DNA of 64,000 bases, taken from positions 62,001 through 126,000 of the forward strand of contig JAULBX010029046.1 in assembly GCA_032358255.1 (NCBI GenBank). The letters run 5' to 3'. Below, in pieces: positions 13,501 to 28,071 of this stretch (positions are counted from its first letter, which is position 1; each line of letters begins with the position of its first letter). A program made the position numbers and the translations under genes. Origin of the DNA: Heterotrichella gracilis. Its lineage: Eukaryota > Sar > Xanthophyceae > Tribonematales > Xanthonemataceae. Below the pieces are notes generated by a model, which made no database searches, was not told where the DNA came from, and was given only the letters and a program-made list of their open reading frames with translations.

Positions 13501-16500
13501 GAGCGTGGCCTTCAGAATCATCCAACATGGCTCAACAAGTGCATCCAGCTGTATGAAACCTACCTGGTCCGCCATGGAATCATGCTAGTTGGTCCATCTG
13601 GATCCGGTAAGTTCTGGGGCCTTTGGTATCCCTACAATTTGCTTGTTGAGTTTTTGTAAAGTTACAAGCCTGTGGAGCTAGGCTTGATTTCCTCCAGGAC
13701 CTGCTGACACTGTCAGCTTGCGCAGCAACAGGCTATGTGCAAGAGTTAAAGTCAGTATAAATTCGTTAATTTAGTAAAATTGTGACATTACATTTTTTTT
13801 TTGGAATAATTAAATGTTTCTATTCAAAAGCTGCTATAGCTTGATGTGCGTCATGCGTCCTCTAGCCAAGCCATGCCTGGAATTAATAATGGCCCTGCCT
13901 GAAAATATCCTCCTTTTTTGGTTCAGGCAAAACCTCCATCTGCGAGTGCCTGGCCGCAGCATTGACAGAACTTGGTCAGAAACATGTGATATGGAGGATG
14001 AATCCAAAGGCAATCACTGCTCCCCAGATGTTTGGCCGGCTAGACGCGGCAACAGGTGAGCGGAAAAATGTGAATACTCAGGGTGATTGCTTTCCATGTT
14101 GTCAACAGTACATCGTGATTTACAATATGCTGTGTTGCACTTTATTTCTCTATTACGTGGCAAAGTTTGAGAAGAACATGCAGGGTATTAAAATGGCGAG
14201 ACTGTGCATCTTGCAGGGGACTGGACTGATGGCATTTTTGCAGTTCTGTGGCGAAGGGCGGCAAAAAACAAAACTCAGAGCACATGGATTGTCCTGGATG
14301 GCCCAGTGGATGCAATCTGGATTGAGAACCTCAATACAGTGCTTGATGACAACAAGGTGTGCTGTCGTCTCTGTGCTGCAGCTTGCTTGGTCCCTGTAAT
14401 GTTGTCCGCGGTTGTCATTATCTGCTGCTGCAAGTCCTGTGCACACACGTTGTGGTACCAAAAGCGGATGGCGTTGCAACTGCAGGTTCTGACACTGGCA
14501 AATGGAGACAGAATATTGATGACGCCGCAGATGCGAGCAATGTTTGAGCCGGAAAATCTGAACAATGCCTCTCCTGCTACTGTGTCACGGGCCGGTATCA
14601 TTTATGTGTCAGACACTGAGTTGGGTTGGCAACCAGTGGTGACATCCTGGTTGCAAACCAGGAGGCCACAAGAATCTGCCATTCTGAAGACTTTCTTTGA
14701 TAAATATGTTCCCCCAGCATTGGACCTAATCAGGCACGTAAAGAAAGGTCATGTCGGTTTTGTTGACAGATACCCTGTCTTCACCGCATTGATGCGCACA
14801 ACAGGTTCAGATTGCTTTAATTCCCAAATTCAATGCAATAACTAATACCCTGGTCATTTTCCCTCCTCCCGCAGAGTACAGCTGAAGCCTGTAATGCACA
14901 ACGAACAAGTGTGTCAGGTGAACACCTTGCTGACACTCCTTAACGGATCGCTTCAGCCATCATTTGAAGCCAATTCCATTTTGACCAGCACCCACTACGA
15001 GAAGGTCTTCCTGTTTTGCTTGGCATGGTCAATTGGAGGGTTGCTGGAACCCACCGATAGGGCTTCATTCGATGGTTTGCTGCGAAAACTTACAGATAAC
15101 ATGCCTTCAAAGGTGGGTAGACATGGTGCTTTTCAACTGCATTTTGATGCGCTGTAACCTGTGCAGTTGCCTCATTGTTGACTGGGAAATGCTGAATTGG
15201 GGGGATATATTTGGGGAGTGGCACCTGGTTGGCTGTTTTTTGCAGATAATTGTGAGAGGGGCAGACACACAGAGGCAGTTGTTGGGTTACTAACAGCTGT
15301 GATTTGATCACATCCAAATTCATAATCTGCCAACATCGCCAACCACTGCCACCACCTTCAAGCTAAACCTCACCCCTGAACCCTAAATGACCCAGCAAAT
15401 GACATCAAGGTTTGCGTTGTATGCAGGACGATGGTGAAACTGTGTATGAATACCTTGTTGATGATGCCACAGCAGAATGGCAGAACTGGAAGGTCAAAGT
15501 ACCACAGTGGACCTATCCCCAGATCGCCAAACCAAAGTTTGCATCTCTTGTGATACCGACAATGGATTCAGTGCGATACGAGAAGCTGCTCTCCCTGGTG
15601 CATTCAGTTGGAAAGGCCTCCTTGCTTGTGGGAGGCCCTGGCACAGCCAAAACATGCACCATCAATCAGTTCTTGTCCAGGTTTAATGTTGATGAGCACT
15701 TCTCCAAGACAATTAACTTCTCCTACCTGACAACCCCACAGATCTTCCAAATGGCGCTGGAGGTATGTCTTGCATGCTACTTGAGCTCTGGCATTGCTTA
15801 TAGTGATGCTGTCTTCCAGAAGCAATGGACGTGCAAGATGCAACGAAGCTGGTATTGGCAAGTCATTGGATTCGTACCCCACTGGCTATAATATGCTTGC
15901 AACTGCATCCTTCCAGGGGTATGCGCATGATTGTACCTGTCATGCATGTGATTACAACCTTTTTACCAGTTCTGGTTGTCAATTGCCATGCATTTGATGG
16001 TAGCAATGTGCAATGTAATGCAATGTAATCACACAAAGCATGATAATGTAATTAACTAATGGCCTTGGCGTGACTACTTGACATGCAGGGCTCAGTTGAG
16101 AAGCGCCAAGGCCGCACATATGGTCCCCCTGGTGGCAAGGCAATGTGTTTGTTCATTGATGATATCTCCATGCCAGCCATTAATGATTGGGGTAATCAGG
16201 TTACAAATGAGATTGTCAGGCAGCTTTTGGAACAAGGGGGGGTGTATAGCCTTGAGAAACCCATTGGAGACATGAAGTCAATTGTCGACACAAGGTTTGT
16301 AATCTGAGCAACATTTGTGGAACCAGTGTTTGCATATTGCGTATGCCTGCAGCTGGCAATTTGCCGCGTAAAGCTGCATTTAAATGAAGACGCAGTCTTG
16401 CAGTGCTGCGCCACCTTTCCATGATGCTGTCCTGGATTACCTAGCCACCTCTCTATGCAACCGGTCCTTGACTCTATCATCATTGCAGGTACCTCGCAGC

Positions 16501-19500
16501 CATGAACAAGCCTGGAGGTGGCAAGAACGATATCCCCAACAGGCTTAAACGGCAGTTTGCATTGTTCAACGTACCTCCACCATCTGTGGCAGCAATCAAC
16601 AACATCTTTGGATCTGTCATAGAAGGTCGTTTCAGCCCTGATAAGTTTGAAACGGAAGTTGTTGATGTCGCCAAGAAACTTGTTGGTGTGACCATCAACT
16701 TGTGGAACAAAGTCCAGGCAAAAATGTTACCTACGCCTACAAAGTTCCATTACCAGTTCAACATGCGGGAACTGTCAAAGGTACGTAGTGATTCATAGGG
16801 AAGGCCCAAGGTCTGTTGCGTGATTCGCCAACCACACCATGGATATGATTGACCTTGCCTACTTAGTGGCATACTCTGGTGGATAATCACAAGTTGTACC
16901 AGAACTATGCTAACTGTGCATCGCTGGCCTAAGGCTGGTGGTTTTAATCATGGCCTGACATTTCCATTTGTTTCTGCATCAAACACAGGTTTTCCAAGGG
17001 GTAGTTCTGGCCGAGACAGACAGGTTCAACAAATCAGCAGACAAATCCAAGCCTTATGGTGGCAGTATCACCAGCTCTGCAGGGTACCTTCTTGCACTGT
17101 GGGTGCATGAATGTCAGCGAGTGTTCTCAGATAAGCTCATCTGCCAGGAGGACAAGACTTGGGTTGATTCCGCCATCAAGGAGCTCTGCAAGTGAGTGGC
17201 CATTCCAGACGTGGATGCTCCTGCGTCACACCTACACTAAACCTGCTCGCGTATCTGTTGGCATCCATATATAAGCAGATGCCCCACCCCCCCATCCTAG
17301 TGTCATTTATCAGTATTCCTACTAATTTTGCTACCTCGTCCTTGATCCAATTAATTTACGTACAAAAAACAAATTTCATAAATATACTCACTTAGAAGTG
17401 TAGGGACGCTGAAAAAGTTCTGCCATGCGCTTTATGTTCCCTGCTATCCCTGCTAGTGACTGTCTGGAATGACATTGTGCAACCAATGTGAGTCGATATT
17501 GACTAATTTTGACTTTGTGTTGTGTTCCAGGCAAAGCTACACTGCAGACCTTTGTAAGCAAGTTGAGACACCATTGTACTTTGTTGACTTCCTGAGGGAC
17601 CCTGTGGTTGATGAAGAGACAGGGGAAGTGATTGATGCCCACCCATCCCACTATGAAGCTGCTCCTGGTGGAATGATCGAGCTCAAGTAAGATCAGTATT
17701 GCGCACAAAAGTCATTTTTTATCTTAATGCATAGCAATTCCCGCAGCACTCAACAACAATAAAAATAATGCACACTCCTAGCCAATGCAGTGTGCCTGTC
17801 ACGCAAAGTTGAACCAAAATGTTGTACGCTCCAAGTGTACAATAAATGGCATGGCCACCAGGACCTTGGACAACAATATGACATTTACATTGTAATGCAA
17901 AATCAGCTGCATTACCTGGACTTGGTTGCGCGCCATCATTGAATCTTGTCGTATTGCAGGCAAAAGGTCGAGGCCCTCCAAAGGCAGTGCAACATTGAAA
18001 ACCGTTTCCTCAAGTTAGACCTCGTTCTTTTCACTGATGCTTTGCTGCACCTCAAGCGCATCTCAAGGATGTTGGGCATGGACCGAGGATCAGCGCTGTT
18101 GGTAGGAGTGGGTGGCTCTGGTAAACAATCCCTTGCACGCTTGGCTGCGTACTTTGCAGGTAACATCTGCATGGCATACATCCCTGTAGGCAGAGCATTG
18201 CCTGTGTGGTAATATGATGGTAGTGATACCCCCCTTGAAAGTTTTTTGGGGGGGGGGGTTGCTCACCTGAGGCGCAACGGAATCTAACGTGCCTGCGGTG
18301 ACAGGAAATTTTTAAAACTTCATAACTTATGTATTTTATTATAACGCTTTTTTCTAACATTTATCTATTGACTAACAGGGGCCCAGATTTTCCAAATCAC
18401 TTTGACTAAGACATACAGTGTCGCCAATCTTTTTGAAGATATCAAAGCCATGTACAAGGTTGCTGGTTTCAAAGGCAAACCAGTTTGTTTCATTTTCACT
18501 GATGCGGAAGTTAAGGATGAGGCATTCCTGGAGTACATCAACCAGATATTGATGACTGGTGAAGTTGCTGGCCTGTTCCCCAAGGATGAGTTAGATGCCA
18601 TCATCAATGACATTCGACCGATTTTCAAGACCAGTTGTCCAGGTGAGGCTCCCTGCTTTACAAAGCATGTAATTGCTCTGATATGCACAGTTTTGAGGGC
18701 ATACAATCACCGTCTCAGACCCTTTTGCTATTGTAACTGTAACCATTTGGTGCGGTCTTACAGGCAGCCCAGACACTTGGGACAACCTGTACGCATTCTT
18801 CTTAAACAGAGTGAGGGACAACCTGCACTTGTGCCTGTGTTTCACGCCAGTTGGCACAAAGTTCAGCAGACGTGCCCAGCAGGTATAAAACCATCAGGGG
18901 AACCATGCAGTGGATGTCTGCAAGAAAGTCTTTTGCTTTGCCAATTGGTTTAATGGCTTAGCTCCAGAATTCCTGAGCTATTTTTGTGTTGCTGCAGTTC
19001 CCAGGATTGATCAATGGCTGCACCATTGACTGGTTCCTACCTTGGCCTGAAGAGGCTCTCATTTCAGTCTCCAGCAAGTTCATTGATGAATTTTCCATGG
19101 AATGCAAACCTGAAACCAAGAATGCTGTCAAGCGAATGATGGGCAGCGTGCATGTATCTGTAACACATGCTTGCCAGGCGAGTACAACGCTGCATGCCGC
19201 TACCTTCATCTTGGTGCACCTGACATATACAGGGTCCTGCAGGAGACCTGAATTGTGCATCGATAATCAGTGCACAGCACCCTGGGTGTTATGAATTCAA
19301 TTGTGCTCAAGGACTCTGAGAACGGGGAATGAATGCAGGCTGTGTTGACTAAGTATATGTTGCATGGCATGTTGTGCTCTCTAAAGTGCACTAAAAATCC
19401 CTCTTGCTCATGTGCGTCGCAGGAATACTTTGAACGGTACAGGAGGCATGTGTATGTCACACCCAAGTCATACTTGTCGTTCATCAATGGTTTCAAAGAG

Positions 19501-22500
19501 TTGTACTCGAAGAAGCTTGCATGGGTGAAAGAGTTAGCTAGCTCTATCAACAATGGTTTGCAGAAGATGAACGATGCCAAGCAAGATGTACATCGCATGA
19601 AGGTAGGCTGGAAGCAATGTTATGAAGCAATAAGTGCCGTTGAATGGTATCCACAAAATGCCAAAGTACACACGTCGTTGCGATGATACCATTCATTATC
19701 TGATCTGGATATTCATGCTCGCCCGCAGGGGGAACTCGCAATTAAAAACCAAGAGCTGGCTGCGGCAACTAAGGCAGCAGAGAAACTTCTCCATGAGATC
19801 AGTGAAAGCACAGCCCTTGCTGAGAAAGAGAAAGCAAAGGTGGCGGTCATTGTTGATCAAGTCACACACAAAGCTCAGGTGAGGTGCAACAAATGCCCTG
19901 TGTAGGCCTTCAACGAGAGATGAAGGCAATTTCTGCATCACTGACACGTAAAATTTCTGGTGGATCTATATATGTCCTGCAGTGCAGGTTAATAATTAGT
20001 TGGATTTATCAAGTTGGCTACCAAATGATTTTTAATTACATATATATTGTGGCGTATTTGTCAGCGCTGCACCGTTCAAACGTGCATCAGCCAATTGCAT
20101 TCCACTTAGTAACAATATTTTTCTGTAAATTGCAGGAAATTGCTGCAGTTAAAGATGATGCAGAAAGGGACCTGGCCGCAGCACGGCCAGCCTTGGAAGC
20201 CGCTGTAGCTGCATTGAATTCCATAAGTCCCAAGGATATCAATGCGCTTAAGGCCCTCAAGAATCCACCAGATGTCATCAAGCGTATTTTTGACTGCGTC
20301 CTGCTACTCAGGTATGCAGAGATTATGGGTGCTTGACAATAGGTTGCTTTTACTGTTCCAACAGCAAGGGCCCACATGTTGATATAATCATTGTATCAAT
20401 CTTGTATAATCTTGTATAATTGGCAATGATTTTGGCATTGAACCCTGATCAATTTGCTTATTTTCATGCAACAGGCACCTACCTGTTCACAAAGCTCAAT
20501 GGCAGGCTGTGAAAGGCGTGCAAGTGCTTCTCGGCACATACGAGGAGGCAGTCAAAATGATGGGGGATCTCACCTTCCTCTCAACTCTGATGAACTTCCC
20601 TAAAGAGCAGATCAATGACGAGACTGTTGAGCTGCTAAAACCTTACTTTGCCGCACCTGATATGAATTTTGAGGCCGCCAAGAAAGCTAGCGGAAATGTG
20701 GCAGGCCTGTGCAACTGGTCAGAAGCTATGTGCAAGTACCACGACGTGGCTAAGGTACGCAGTGACACCAGGAAAGGACCATATGCACACACCATCCTGA
20801 CAGTGCCACCCCGCATATTGCACTGCAGGTATTACACCAGGAACGGACCCTATGCACAAACTATGGAACAGTGCAGGGTGCAATATGCATGGTGGTCCTA
20901 GGCACAGTATTCGCCAGGCATAATTGCTGAATGCTGCACAGCACGCAATCTAAGGATAAATTGCAGGAGCAGTCAGTGCATTGGTTGCCTTCATTCATTG
21001 CAGCGCTGCAATGCGCACCTGTTTTGGTTCTCAAGATTTTGCCGCACAAAAATTTACCTGGCATCCTTGTGCAGATGGTGGAGCCTAAGATTGCCGCTCT
21101 GAGAGAAGCTGAGGCGGAACTGAAGGTTGCCACCAAAGAGAAGACCACTGCAGAAGAGCGCATGGCAGTCGTGCAGAGCAACCTGGATGAGATGCAAGCT
21201 CAGTTTGATGCCGCAATGCAGCAGAAGCAATCCTTGGAAGAAAATGCAGCAGCAACAAAGAAACGCATGGAATCAGCAAATGCCCTGCTGTCAGCTTTGG
21301 CTGGCGAGGAAGCGCGGTGGACAGAGCAAAGTAAAATGTTTGATGATCAGATTCAGCGCCTTACAGGTATGTACAAATCTGCAGCATCAACCAGTGTGTA
21401 GGGCGCAACATTGCCGCAACATTTCTTCTGTTTATGGACCCATATTAACGCCGGCAAAATTGCCCAATGCAGGAGACTGTACCATTGCTTCTAGCTTTGT
21501 GTCGTATCTTGGACCCTTCCACAAAGAATTCAGGGAATTGCTCCTAAACAGGGAGTTCATTGGCAACTGTAACAAGCTCGGGATACCAATATCCAGAGAC
21601 ATTCAGGTATCATCCACTAGAGGAAAAGCACAGCCCATATTGCAATATTGGCATGTTTGTTGTGCGCACAAACTACTTACGCCATCACCTCATTGCAAGC
21701 AGCACGTCCAACATCTGCATTTTCTGCTGTTCTGAATTCAAGATGCACTAGCTTGGAGCATGATGCAGGAGTGCATGCAGCCAAGGCCTGCTGCTGGGCT
21801 CCTCAACTCTGCAGGAGTGCAGCCGCAGAATGCACCCCTTTTGGATTTACTGCAAACACAACTTTTAACAATGTTTTATTTGGACACAGATCACCAAGTT
21901 CCTTGCCGATGATGCGGAGGTTGGAGAGTGGACTCTTCAGGGGCTTCCCACCGATGACTTGTCCATACAAAATGGTATCATGGTGACACGAGCAACTCGG
22001 TATCCAGTTCTTGTGGACCCTCAAGGCCAGGTACAATGCCTTTATTTGTGCATTAATTCGTATCCATGGTGAATACTGGGTAAACATGGCAACTGATACA
22101 ACAAACCTCTTTATCAATTTCAATTATTTCCATGCAGGGACGGGCGTGGATCATAAACAAAGAAGAAAAGAATGGGCTGCGCGTGACCCAGCTTAACGAC
22201 AAGAATTTCAGAAGCATCTTAGAGGTAAGTTGGTCGATTGTTTTGTCCGCAATTGCATTGTATTGGCATATCGCCTCATATGCAATGTGCCAACCTAATG
22301 CTGAAATGGTTCTGTTATTCTCATAATTATATTTCCACTTCATTCAGGATTGCTTGATGTTTGGCAAGCCTTTGCTGATAGAGAACATGGATGATGACCT
22401 TGATCCAATACTGGATCCTGTGTTGGAGAAGCGTTACATCCAGAAGGGTGGGTACCTGAAGGCCCTGAGCCTGTAGTTTTGAAGTCACTCATCTCAACAC

Positions 22501-25500
22501 CTGCAGTTGCTGATAGTATCATGGTTGCAGGCCGAACCACAATGGTTGCGCTTGCCGATAGGGAGGTAGATTTTGTCGATACTTTTAAACTGTTCTGCAC
22601 GACACGGATACCAAACCCGCACTTCACACCGGAATTCAGCGCAAAGGTCACTGTGATTGATTTCACGGTCACAACAGCTGGTTTGGAGGATCAGCTGCTT
22701 GGCAAACTGATTCTCAAGGTGAGTGGCCTATATGGGCAGTCCAGTGCTTGAATGCTACTTCCAATAACGCTGTGCCATAAACGGTTCCTTTTCTGGGTAA
22801 AAACTGCACTATTGGACGTGGGGTGCACTGTTTCTAAAGATGGACATTGATGTACCCTCCTTGCAAATGTGGCACACCTGGACACTCTTGTGAATTGCAG
22901 GAAAAGCATGAGCTTGAAGAACAGAGGCACAAGCTGATGGAGGAAGTACAGAGCTACAAGCGCAAGATCAAGCAGCTTGAAGATGATTTACTGTTCCGGT
23001 TATCCAACTCCCAAGTAAGCGGGAAGCTGGAACTCAATGAATGCACCGCAGTCACAACACAAATTTGCAGCGTTAATTAGGACTGCTTTGGCAAAGATAG
23101 CCGATGTTTCTCATGCCATTGACGTGACATTGTATGCAGGGCAACCTGCTTGATGACACTGAGCTCATTGATGTCCTTGCGTCAACCAAGAGGACAGCTC
23201 AAGAAGTCAATGAGAAGCTCATCACAGCCAGTGAAACAAACAAGAAAATCAATGAAGCCTGTGAAGAGTATCGTCCCGTTGCAAGGCGGGCCACCATTGT
23301 ATACTTCTTGGTTGCTGAATTCAGTGTGGTCAACTGCATGTATCAGGTGGGTATAGATGCAGCGGCTGACCACAGGTTCTACCATCACTTGCTTTCTTAG
23401 TTGCAGAAAGTTCAGGATATCTATTATGGCCATGGCTGTACTGCCAATGGAGGTCCACTGTAGCTGTTCCATGGAAGTCATTTTGCTCACTAAAGAACCT
23501 ATTCTGTGTGCAGACCTCATTGACACAGTTCAATGAGCTTTATGAACTAGCTATCGACAACTCTGAGAAGGCAGCCATTGCAAACAAGCGCATCAACAAC
23601 ATCATCGAACACATGACGTATGACATTTACCAGTACATACAGCGTGGGCTGTTTGAACGGCACAAGATCACGTTTGCACTGTCATTGACCAACAAGGTCC
23701 TAGTGGCAGCCAACCAGGTATGCAAAGCATTTTGAGCACCGGCGCGCGCTGTTAATATAATTACATAGACTCAATTAAACATCAATAATTAATTGTATAT
23801 ACCTGTGCTTGTTCCCCTTGCCTAAACCCTCTGCCATACGTGGATGGGCATGGATGCATGCATATGCAATTACCAAAGTAGGTGCTACCCATATGTGCAC
23901 AATGTCCTTGCAGATCAAGAAGGAGGACATTGATATCTTCCTCAAAGGGGGCGGGGCTTTGGACATCAATAGTGTGAAGAAGAAGCCCAAGGTGCGGAAT
24001 TGGTTTATATGGATGCCCTCAACATACAAACACCAACCACTTACCCGCATGTCTGCCAGTGCAGTTGCGATAAGAGTATCAGGATGTTGCATTCAACAAA
24101 ATCATATGATACCAACTTGCTGTGCGTGCAGGAATGGATCCCTGATTACGTGTGGCTGAACATAGTGGCATTGTCACAAATGGACGCCTTCCGCGACATC
24201 ATGGAGTCGGTCTACAACCATGACACTGTATGGAAGCAGTGGTATGATCAAGAAACCCCAGAGTTGGCAAAACTGCCTGAGTATGAGGGACGCTTAACAA
24301 AGTTCGAGCGCATGTGCCTGGTCAAGGTATATAGCCGTTTGTTTCCAAATGTGTTGTTCTGTTCTGCAGTACACGTGTCTGTTGGCCGTAGGCAAACATT
24401 TAACATATGCTCATAGCCACGAACCCTAACCATTGTAGGCATTCCGAGAAGACCGTATGCTGGTAGCTGGGGCTGAATATGTAGCTCACAATCTGGGAGC
24501 TAAGTACATCGAGTCAATACCTCTGAGCATGGAGAAGCTCGGGACTGAGAGCAAACCCAAGGCCCCAGTGATTTGCCTTCTGTCGCCAGGTATGGGCTTG
24601 CACAACCAGACCCGGTGATGGACTTGGTATGAATACGTGGCAGAAAATGTGCAATTGCACTGGTGGATGTCCTCCTGTACATTTTTCACATACTTAGTGA
24701 CCAATGGGTTCTCCACGATTTCTGCAGCCATACGCAATTGTGCGCAGCAACATACAACTAACACTCAGTCTGATGCTGATTGGAAGCCTTACAAGATTTG
24801 CTGCTGTGTCTGAAACAGGCTCGGATCCAACCAAGATGATAGAAGAGCTAGCCAAGAAAAGGAAGACCAAGGTCCTTGGTGTGTCCATGGGCCAGGGTCA
24901 AGAGGTCATTGCAAGGAAGTACATGGCTATGGCCATGGCTGAAGGGCAATGGGTGCTGTTGCAAAACACGCATCTCAGCCTTGGATACTTGAATGAGGTA
25001 AGCTGGACCATGGTAGTGGTGGCAGTGCAAGTACTCCAACCTTTAAGTGAAAGGTTGTGGTCCTGCACGCATTTTGCATGATTGGCCTGACATTCCTGGA
25101 ATCCCAGTATTATTTTGGATTACTCACAGGTTGAGCAATGTCTGTCCAAATCGGTGGATATCCATGAGAACTTCCGGCTGTGGATCACTGCTGAACCCCA
25201 CGAAAGCTTTCCCATTGGCCTTCTTCAAATGGGCATAAAGGTGACTAATGAAGCCCCAGTTGGCATGAAGGCAGGTCTGAGAGCTTCATACCAGTGGGTC
25301 TCCCAGGTGAGGCCACTTGCATTGATCAGAGCAGCCCCGGCGCCTGTCACCACATGATTATCCACCACCAAGATCGCATGCAGAAACAGCAGGCAAACAG
25401 AGGAAGTGATCGACCAAAGGAATATACAACAGGGTCGCTGTATCAGATACTGTCCCAGATTATGTTTCCGCTACATCCTTGATAACCCATACATTTGTAT

Positions 25501-28013
25501 GCGTACTGCAGGACATGTTGGACGCTGTGAACAGATTGGAATGGAGACAGCTGCTCTTTGTGCTGTGTTTCTTGCATTCCCTCGTCCAAGAGCGACGCAA
25601 GTTTGGACCCATTGGGTGGAACATCCCCTACGAGTTCAACCAGTCAGATCTGTCAGCATGTTGCCAATTTTTGCAGGTAATTTCCTATTGTTAAACCTGA
25701 ATTTTTTAATAATGTGCGCTGTATTCTGTATGTTGTAATTACGTTGGCTCAATAGTTGTCCCCTGTGGCCAGAACCATCTGCTGGATATGGATGCCAAGA
25801 GAGCTACCCAGCCCAACTGGGAGACTGTGAGATACATGATCTCAGTGATCCAGTATGGAGGCCGAATCACTGATGATTTTGATCAGCTGCTGATGGACAC
25901 ATATGCTGAAAAGTACTTCCACATGGTGCGTATCATCAGTACAACTCCAATGCCACACGTTATTATTATTTTTGCACTTGAACATGCCATGACGCATACT
26001 CGCCACTTGCGCAGGGTGTGATTCAGAAGGACTATGAGCTTTACAAGGATGAGCGCACAGGCATTCAGTATACGGTGCCGGATAACACTGACATAGACGT
26101 TTTCAGGAGAGCCATTGAAGAGCTTCCAGCGCAAGAGAGCCCAGAGATTTTTGGCTTGCATCCAAATGCTGACCTGACTTTCAGGACCTTGCAAGTATGG
26201 CGCATATAGCACACGACCACAAGAGGGCTATTGTTGTTGTTTGCTGCAGCCCTTGTTTTGCAATGTGAATGCTGGGTGGGGGCTGGCGTATGTAACTGCT
26301 CCTTGCGGGTGTGCAGGCCCAGGCTGCTGTGCAAACCATTCTGGACACCCAGCCCAAGGGGGCTGGTGGAGGTTCAGGAGCGTCAAGGGAGGAGACAGTG
26401 GACAGGCTTTGTGAGGAACTGCTGGCAAAGGTAATCAGATGCCCATTGCCATACGGTTGCCCATTGGCAAGATAAATACTGATGTTTTTGCATTTCCGAT
26501 CTGAAGACTAGTCTAAACTCTGAAATGCATTGTCTGCACTACAAAGGATTACTGAGGATGTCTCATGGCCTGGGTGCATTTCTCCATTGGATACAAGCAG
26601 TATCAACAGTGAGTTCCCTATTTGCAGGTACCCGCTATGTTTGAACCCGAAGAGACAAAAGAGCGCCTCAAGAAGCTTCCAGGTGGCCCTTCAATGCCAT
26701 TGACGGTGCACCTGCGCCAGGAGATTGATCGACTGAATGTAGCTATCAGCCTCACTGGTGTTACTCTGAAGAACCTGAGGATGGCCATTGCTGGTGAGTG
26801 GGGCAGCGTTGCATGCGAAGAACAACTTTGTTTAAAAACTGATAATGGCAGGGCCTGGCAGAATTGGCAGTCTGTGCACATGCCCTGCCAGGGTTGCACC
26901 CTCCAAATCGGTCATCTTCACAATCTGGTGAACAAGGTTGAAGGCTTGCCAGTGACATCAATTTTGCATTGCAGGAACGATTGCTCTCAGCGGCAGTCTA
27001 ATTGACACATTGGATGCACTCTACAATGCAAGGGTTCCAGCAGATTGGCTGAAAAAGTCTTGGGAGGCCAGCGCGCTGGGCAACTGGTTTGCTGGCTTGC
27101 TCCAGAGGCATGATCAGCTCTGGAAATGGCTCAACTATGGCAGGCCCAAGGCATTCTGGTTGACAGGCTTCTTCAACCCACAGGTATGGTGATCCTGTTT
27201 ACTGTAGCAACTGTTATATACTGTATAATAAAGGTATTCACGGCAAACGTGCCGGCAAACTGCATATCCATATAATAATTATAATTCCATATGATGGGCA
27301 CACGCAGTATGCCATATGGGTCCATATGCAATACATCCTTGGCGCCCTCCAACCTGGGTGTTACCAACAACATTGTCTGCAACAGGGTTTCCTTACAGCT
27401 GTAAAACAAGAAGTGAATAGAAGGCATGGGAATGACAAGTGGGCACTGGATGACGTTGTCATGGCTAGCGAGGTCACACATCCCGCCAAGGATTTCGACA
27501 CCTTGCGTGATGCCCCACAAGAAGGAGTATACATCTATGGGCTGTACTTGGATGGCTGCGCCTGGTCAAGCAAGTAAGACAGCCTGCTTGCTTTCATTAT
27601 AAAGATTTATTGCACAAACCTCTCAATCTGCAACAATGGCTTGCAATTTCACAAATGTCCACATCAAGCTTGCCCTGAAAATGTTGTCAAATTGCATCAC
27701 AAATTACGCCCAATAAATTTATTCCATAATGTTACAGAAAGACCAAAACACTGTATGAACTGTGGTCTACTGTTCCAGGGAGAACAAGCTAGTGGACGCG
27801 GAGCCCAAGAAGCTGTACCACCCTCTACCGGTGTTGTATGTTACCGGGGTCTTGGCCAAGGACAAGAAGAGGTCAGGGGTGTATGAATGCCCAGTGTACC
27901 GGGTGAAGAAGCGCACCGGAGCCAACTACATCACGACATTCCAGCTGAGGACAGAGGATGACAGGTCAAAATGGATCACCAGGGGCGTATCCCTGCTCTG
28001 CTCTATTGATTGA
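1582..28013 (+). CDS. ODA2: Outer-arm dynein gamma-type heavy chain (ODA2/DNAH5/DNAH8 class), about 70 exons
   Basis: Motor heavy chain that would power ciliary outer dynein arms. I trace about 72 exons, roughly 4,400 residues, close to the family's usual 4,500. The N-terminal tail has the family pattern ([13 protein letters not shown] at 2.34 kb; [10 protein letters not shown] at 2.5 kb; [12 protein letters not shown] at 4.5 kb), and the linker has [18 protein letters not shown] near 10.47 kb. The ring follows: AAA1 P-loop [10 protein letters not shown] (12,187) and Walker [12 protein letters not shown]2 GPSGSG|KT split by an intron (13.6/13.93 kb); AAA3 GGPGTAKT (15.63 kb); AAA4 GVGGSGKQS (18.11 kb). 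The coiled-coil stalk and microtubule-binding tip are at 19.4-21.4 kb, AAA5/6 at 21.5-25 kb, and the C-terminal domain ends [13 protein letters not shown]. The [10 protein letters not shown]-type tail points to the DNAH5/8 group rather than alpha, beta or inner-arm chains. The first exon is uncertain, and the AAA2/AAA3 linker junction at 14.74-14.88 kb is ambiguous (AGAG acceptor). The gene ends 58 bp from the TFB4 stop. Confidence 0.93.
1849..1870 (+). repeat. Telomere-like CCCTAAA motif in dynein intron
   Basis: Consecutive variants of CCCTAAA lie 22 bp after the donor that closes the first recognised dynein exon (donor at 1828). This is the plant/green-algal telomere heptamer on the C-rich strand, in a short degenerate run rather than a real telomere. 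Confidence 0.75.
2287..2327 (+). repeat. Short tandem triplication in dynein intron
   Basis: The phrase ACAGTTCTGTGACAAG is repeated in near-perfect tandem (about 18-bp unit, almost three copies), ending about 14 bp before the acceptor of the exon that starts near 2,341. It lies in the intron between the exons ending about 2,239 and starting about 2,341. Confidence 0.7.
5011..5080 (+). repeat. Interstitial telomere-like array in dynein intron
   Basis: Five to seven degenerate copies of CCCTAAA (including AACCCTAAACCCTAAAC) form the longest such run in the window. It lies in the intron between the exons ending about 4,934 and starting about 5,309. Sequence on either side is ordinary intron. 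Confidence 0.85.
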
Positions 28014-28071
28014 TCTGGGTCACTTTGCAACTGGAGGACTCCCAAGGCTGTTGGTGAATAAGTCCACATTC

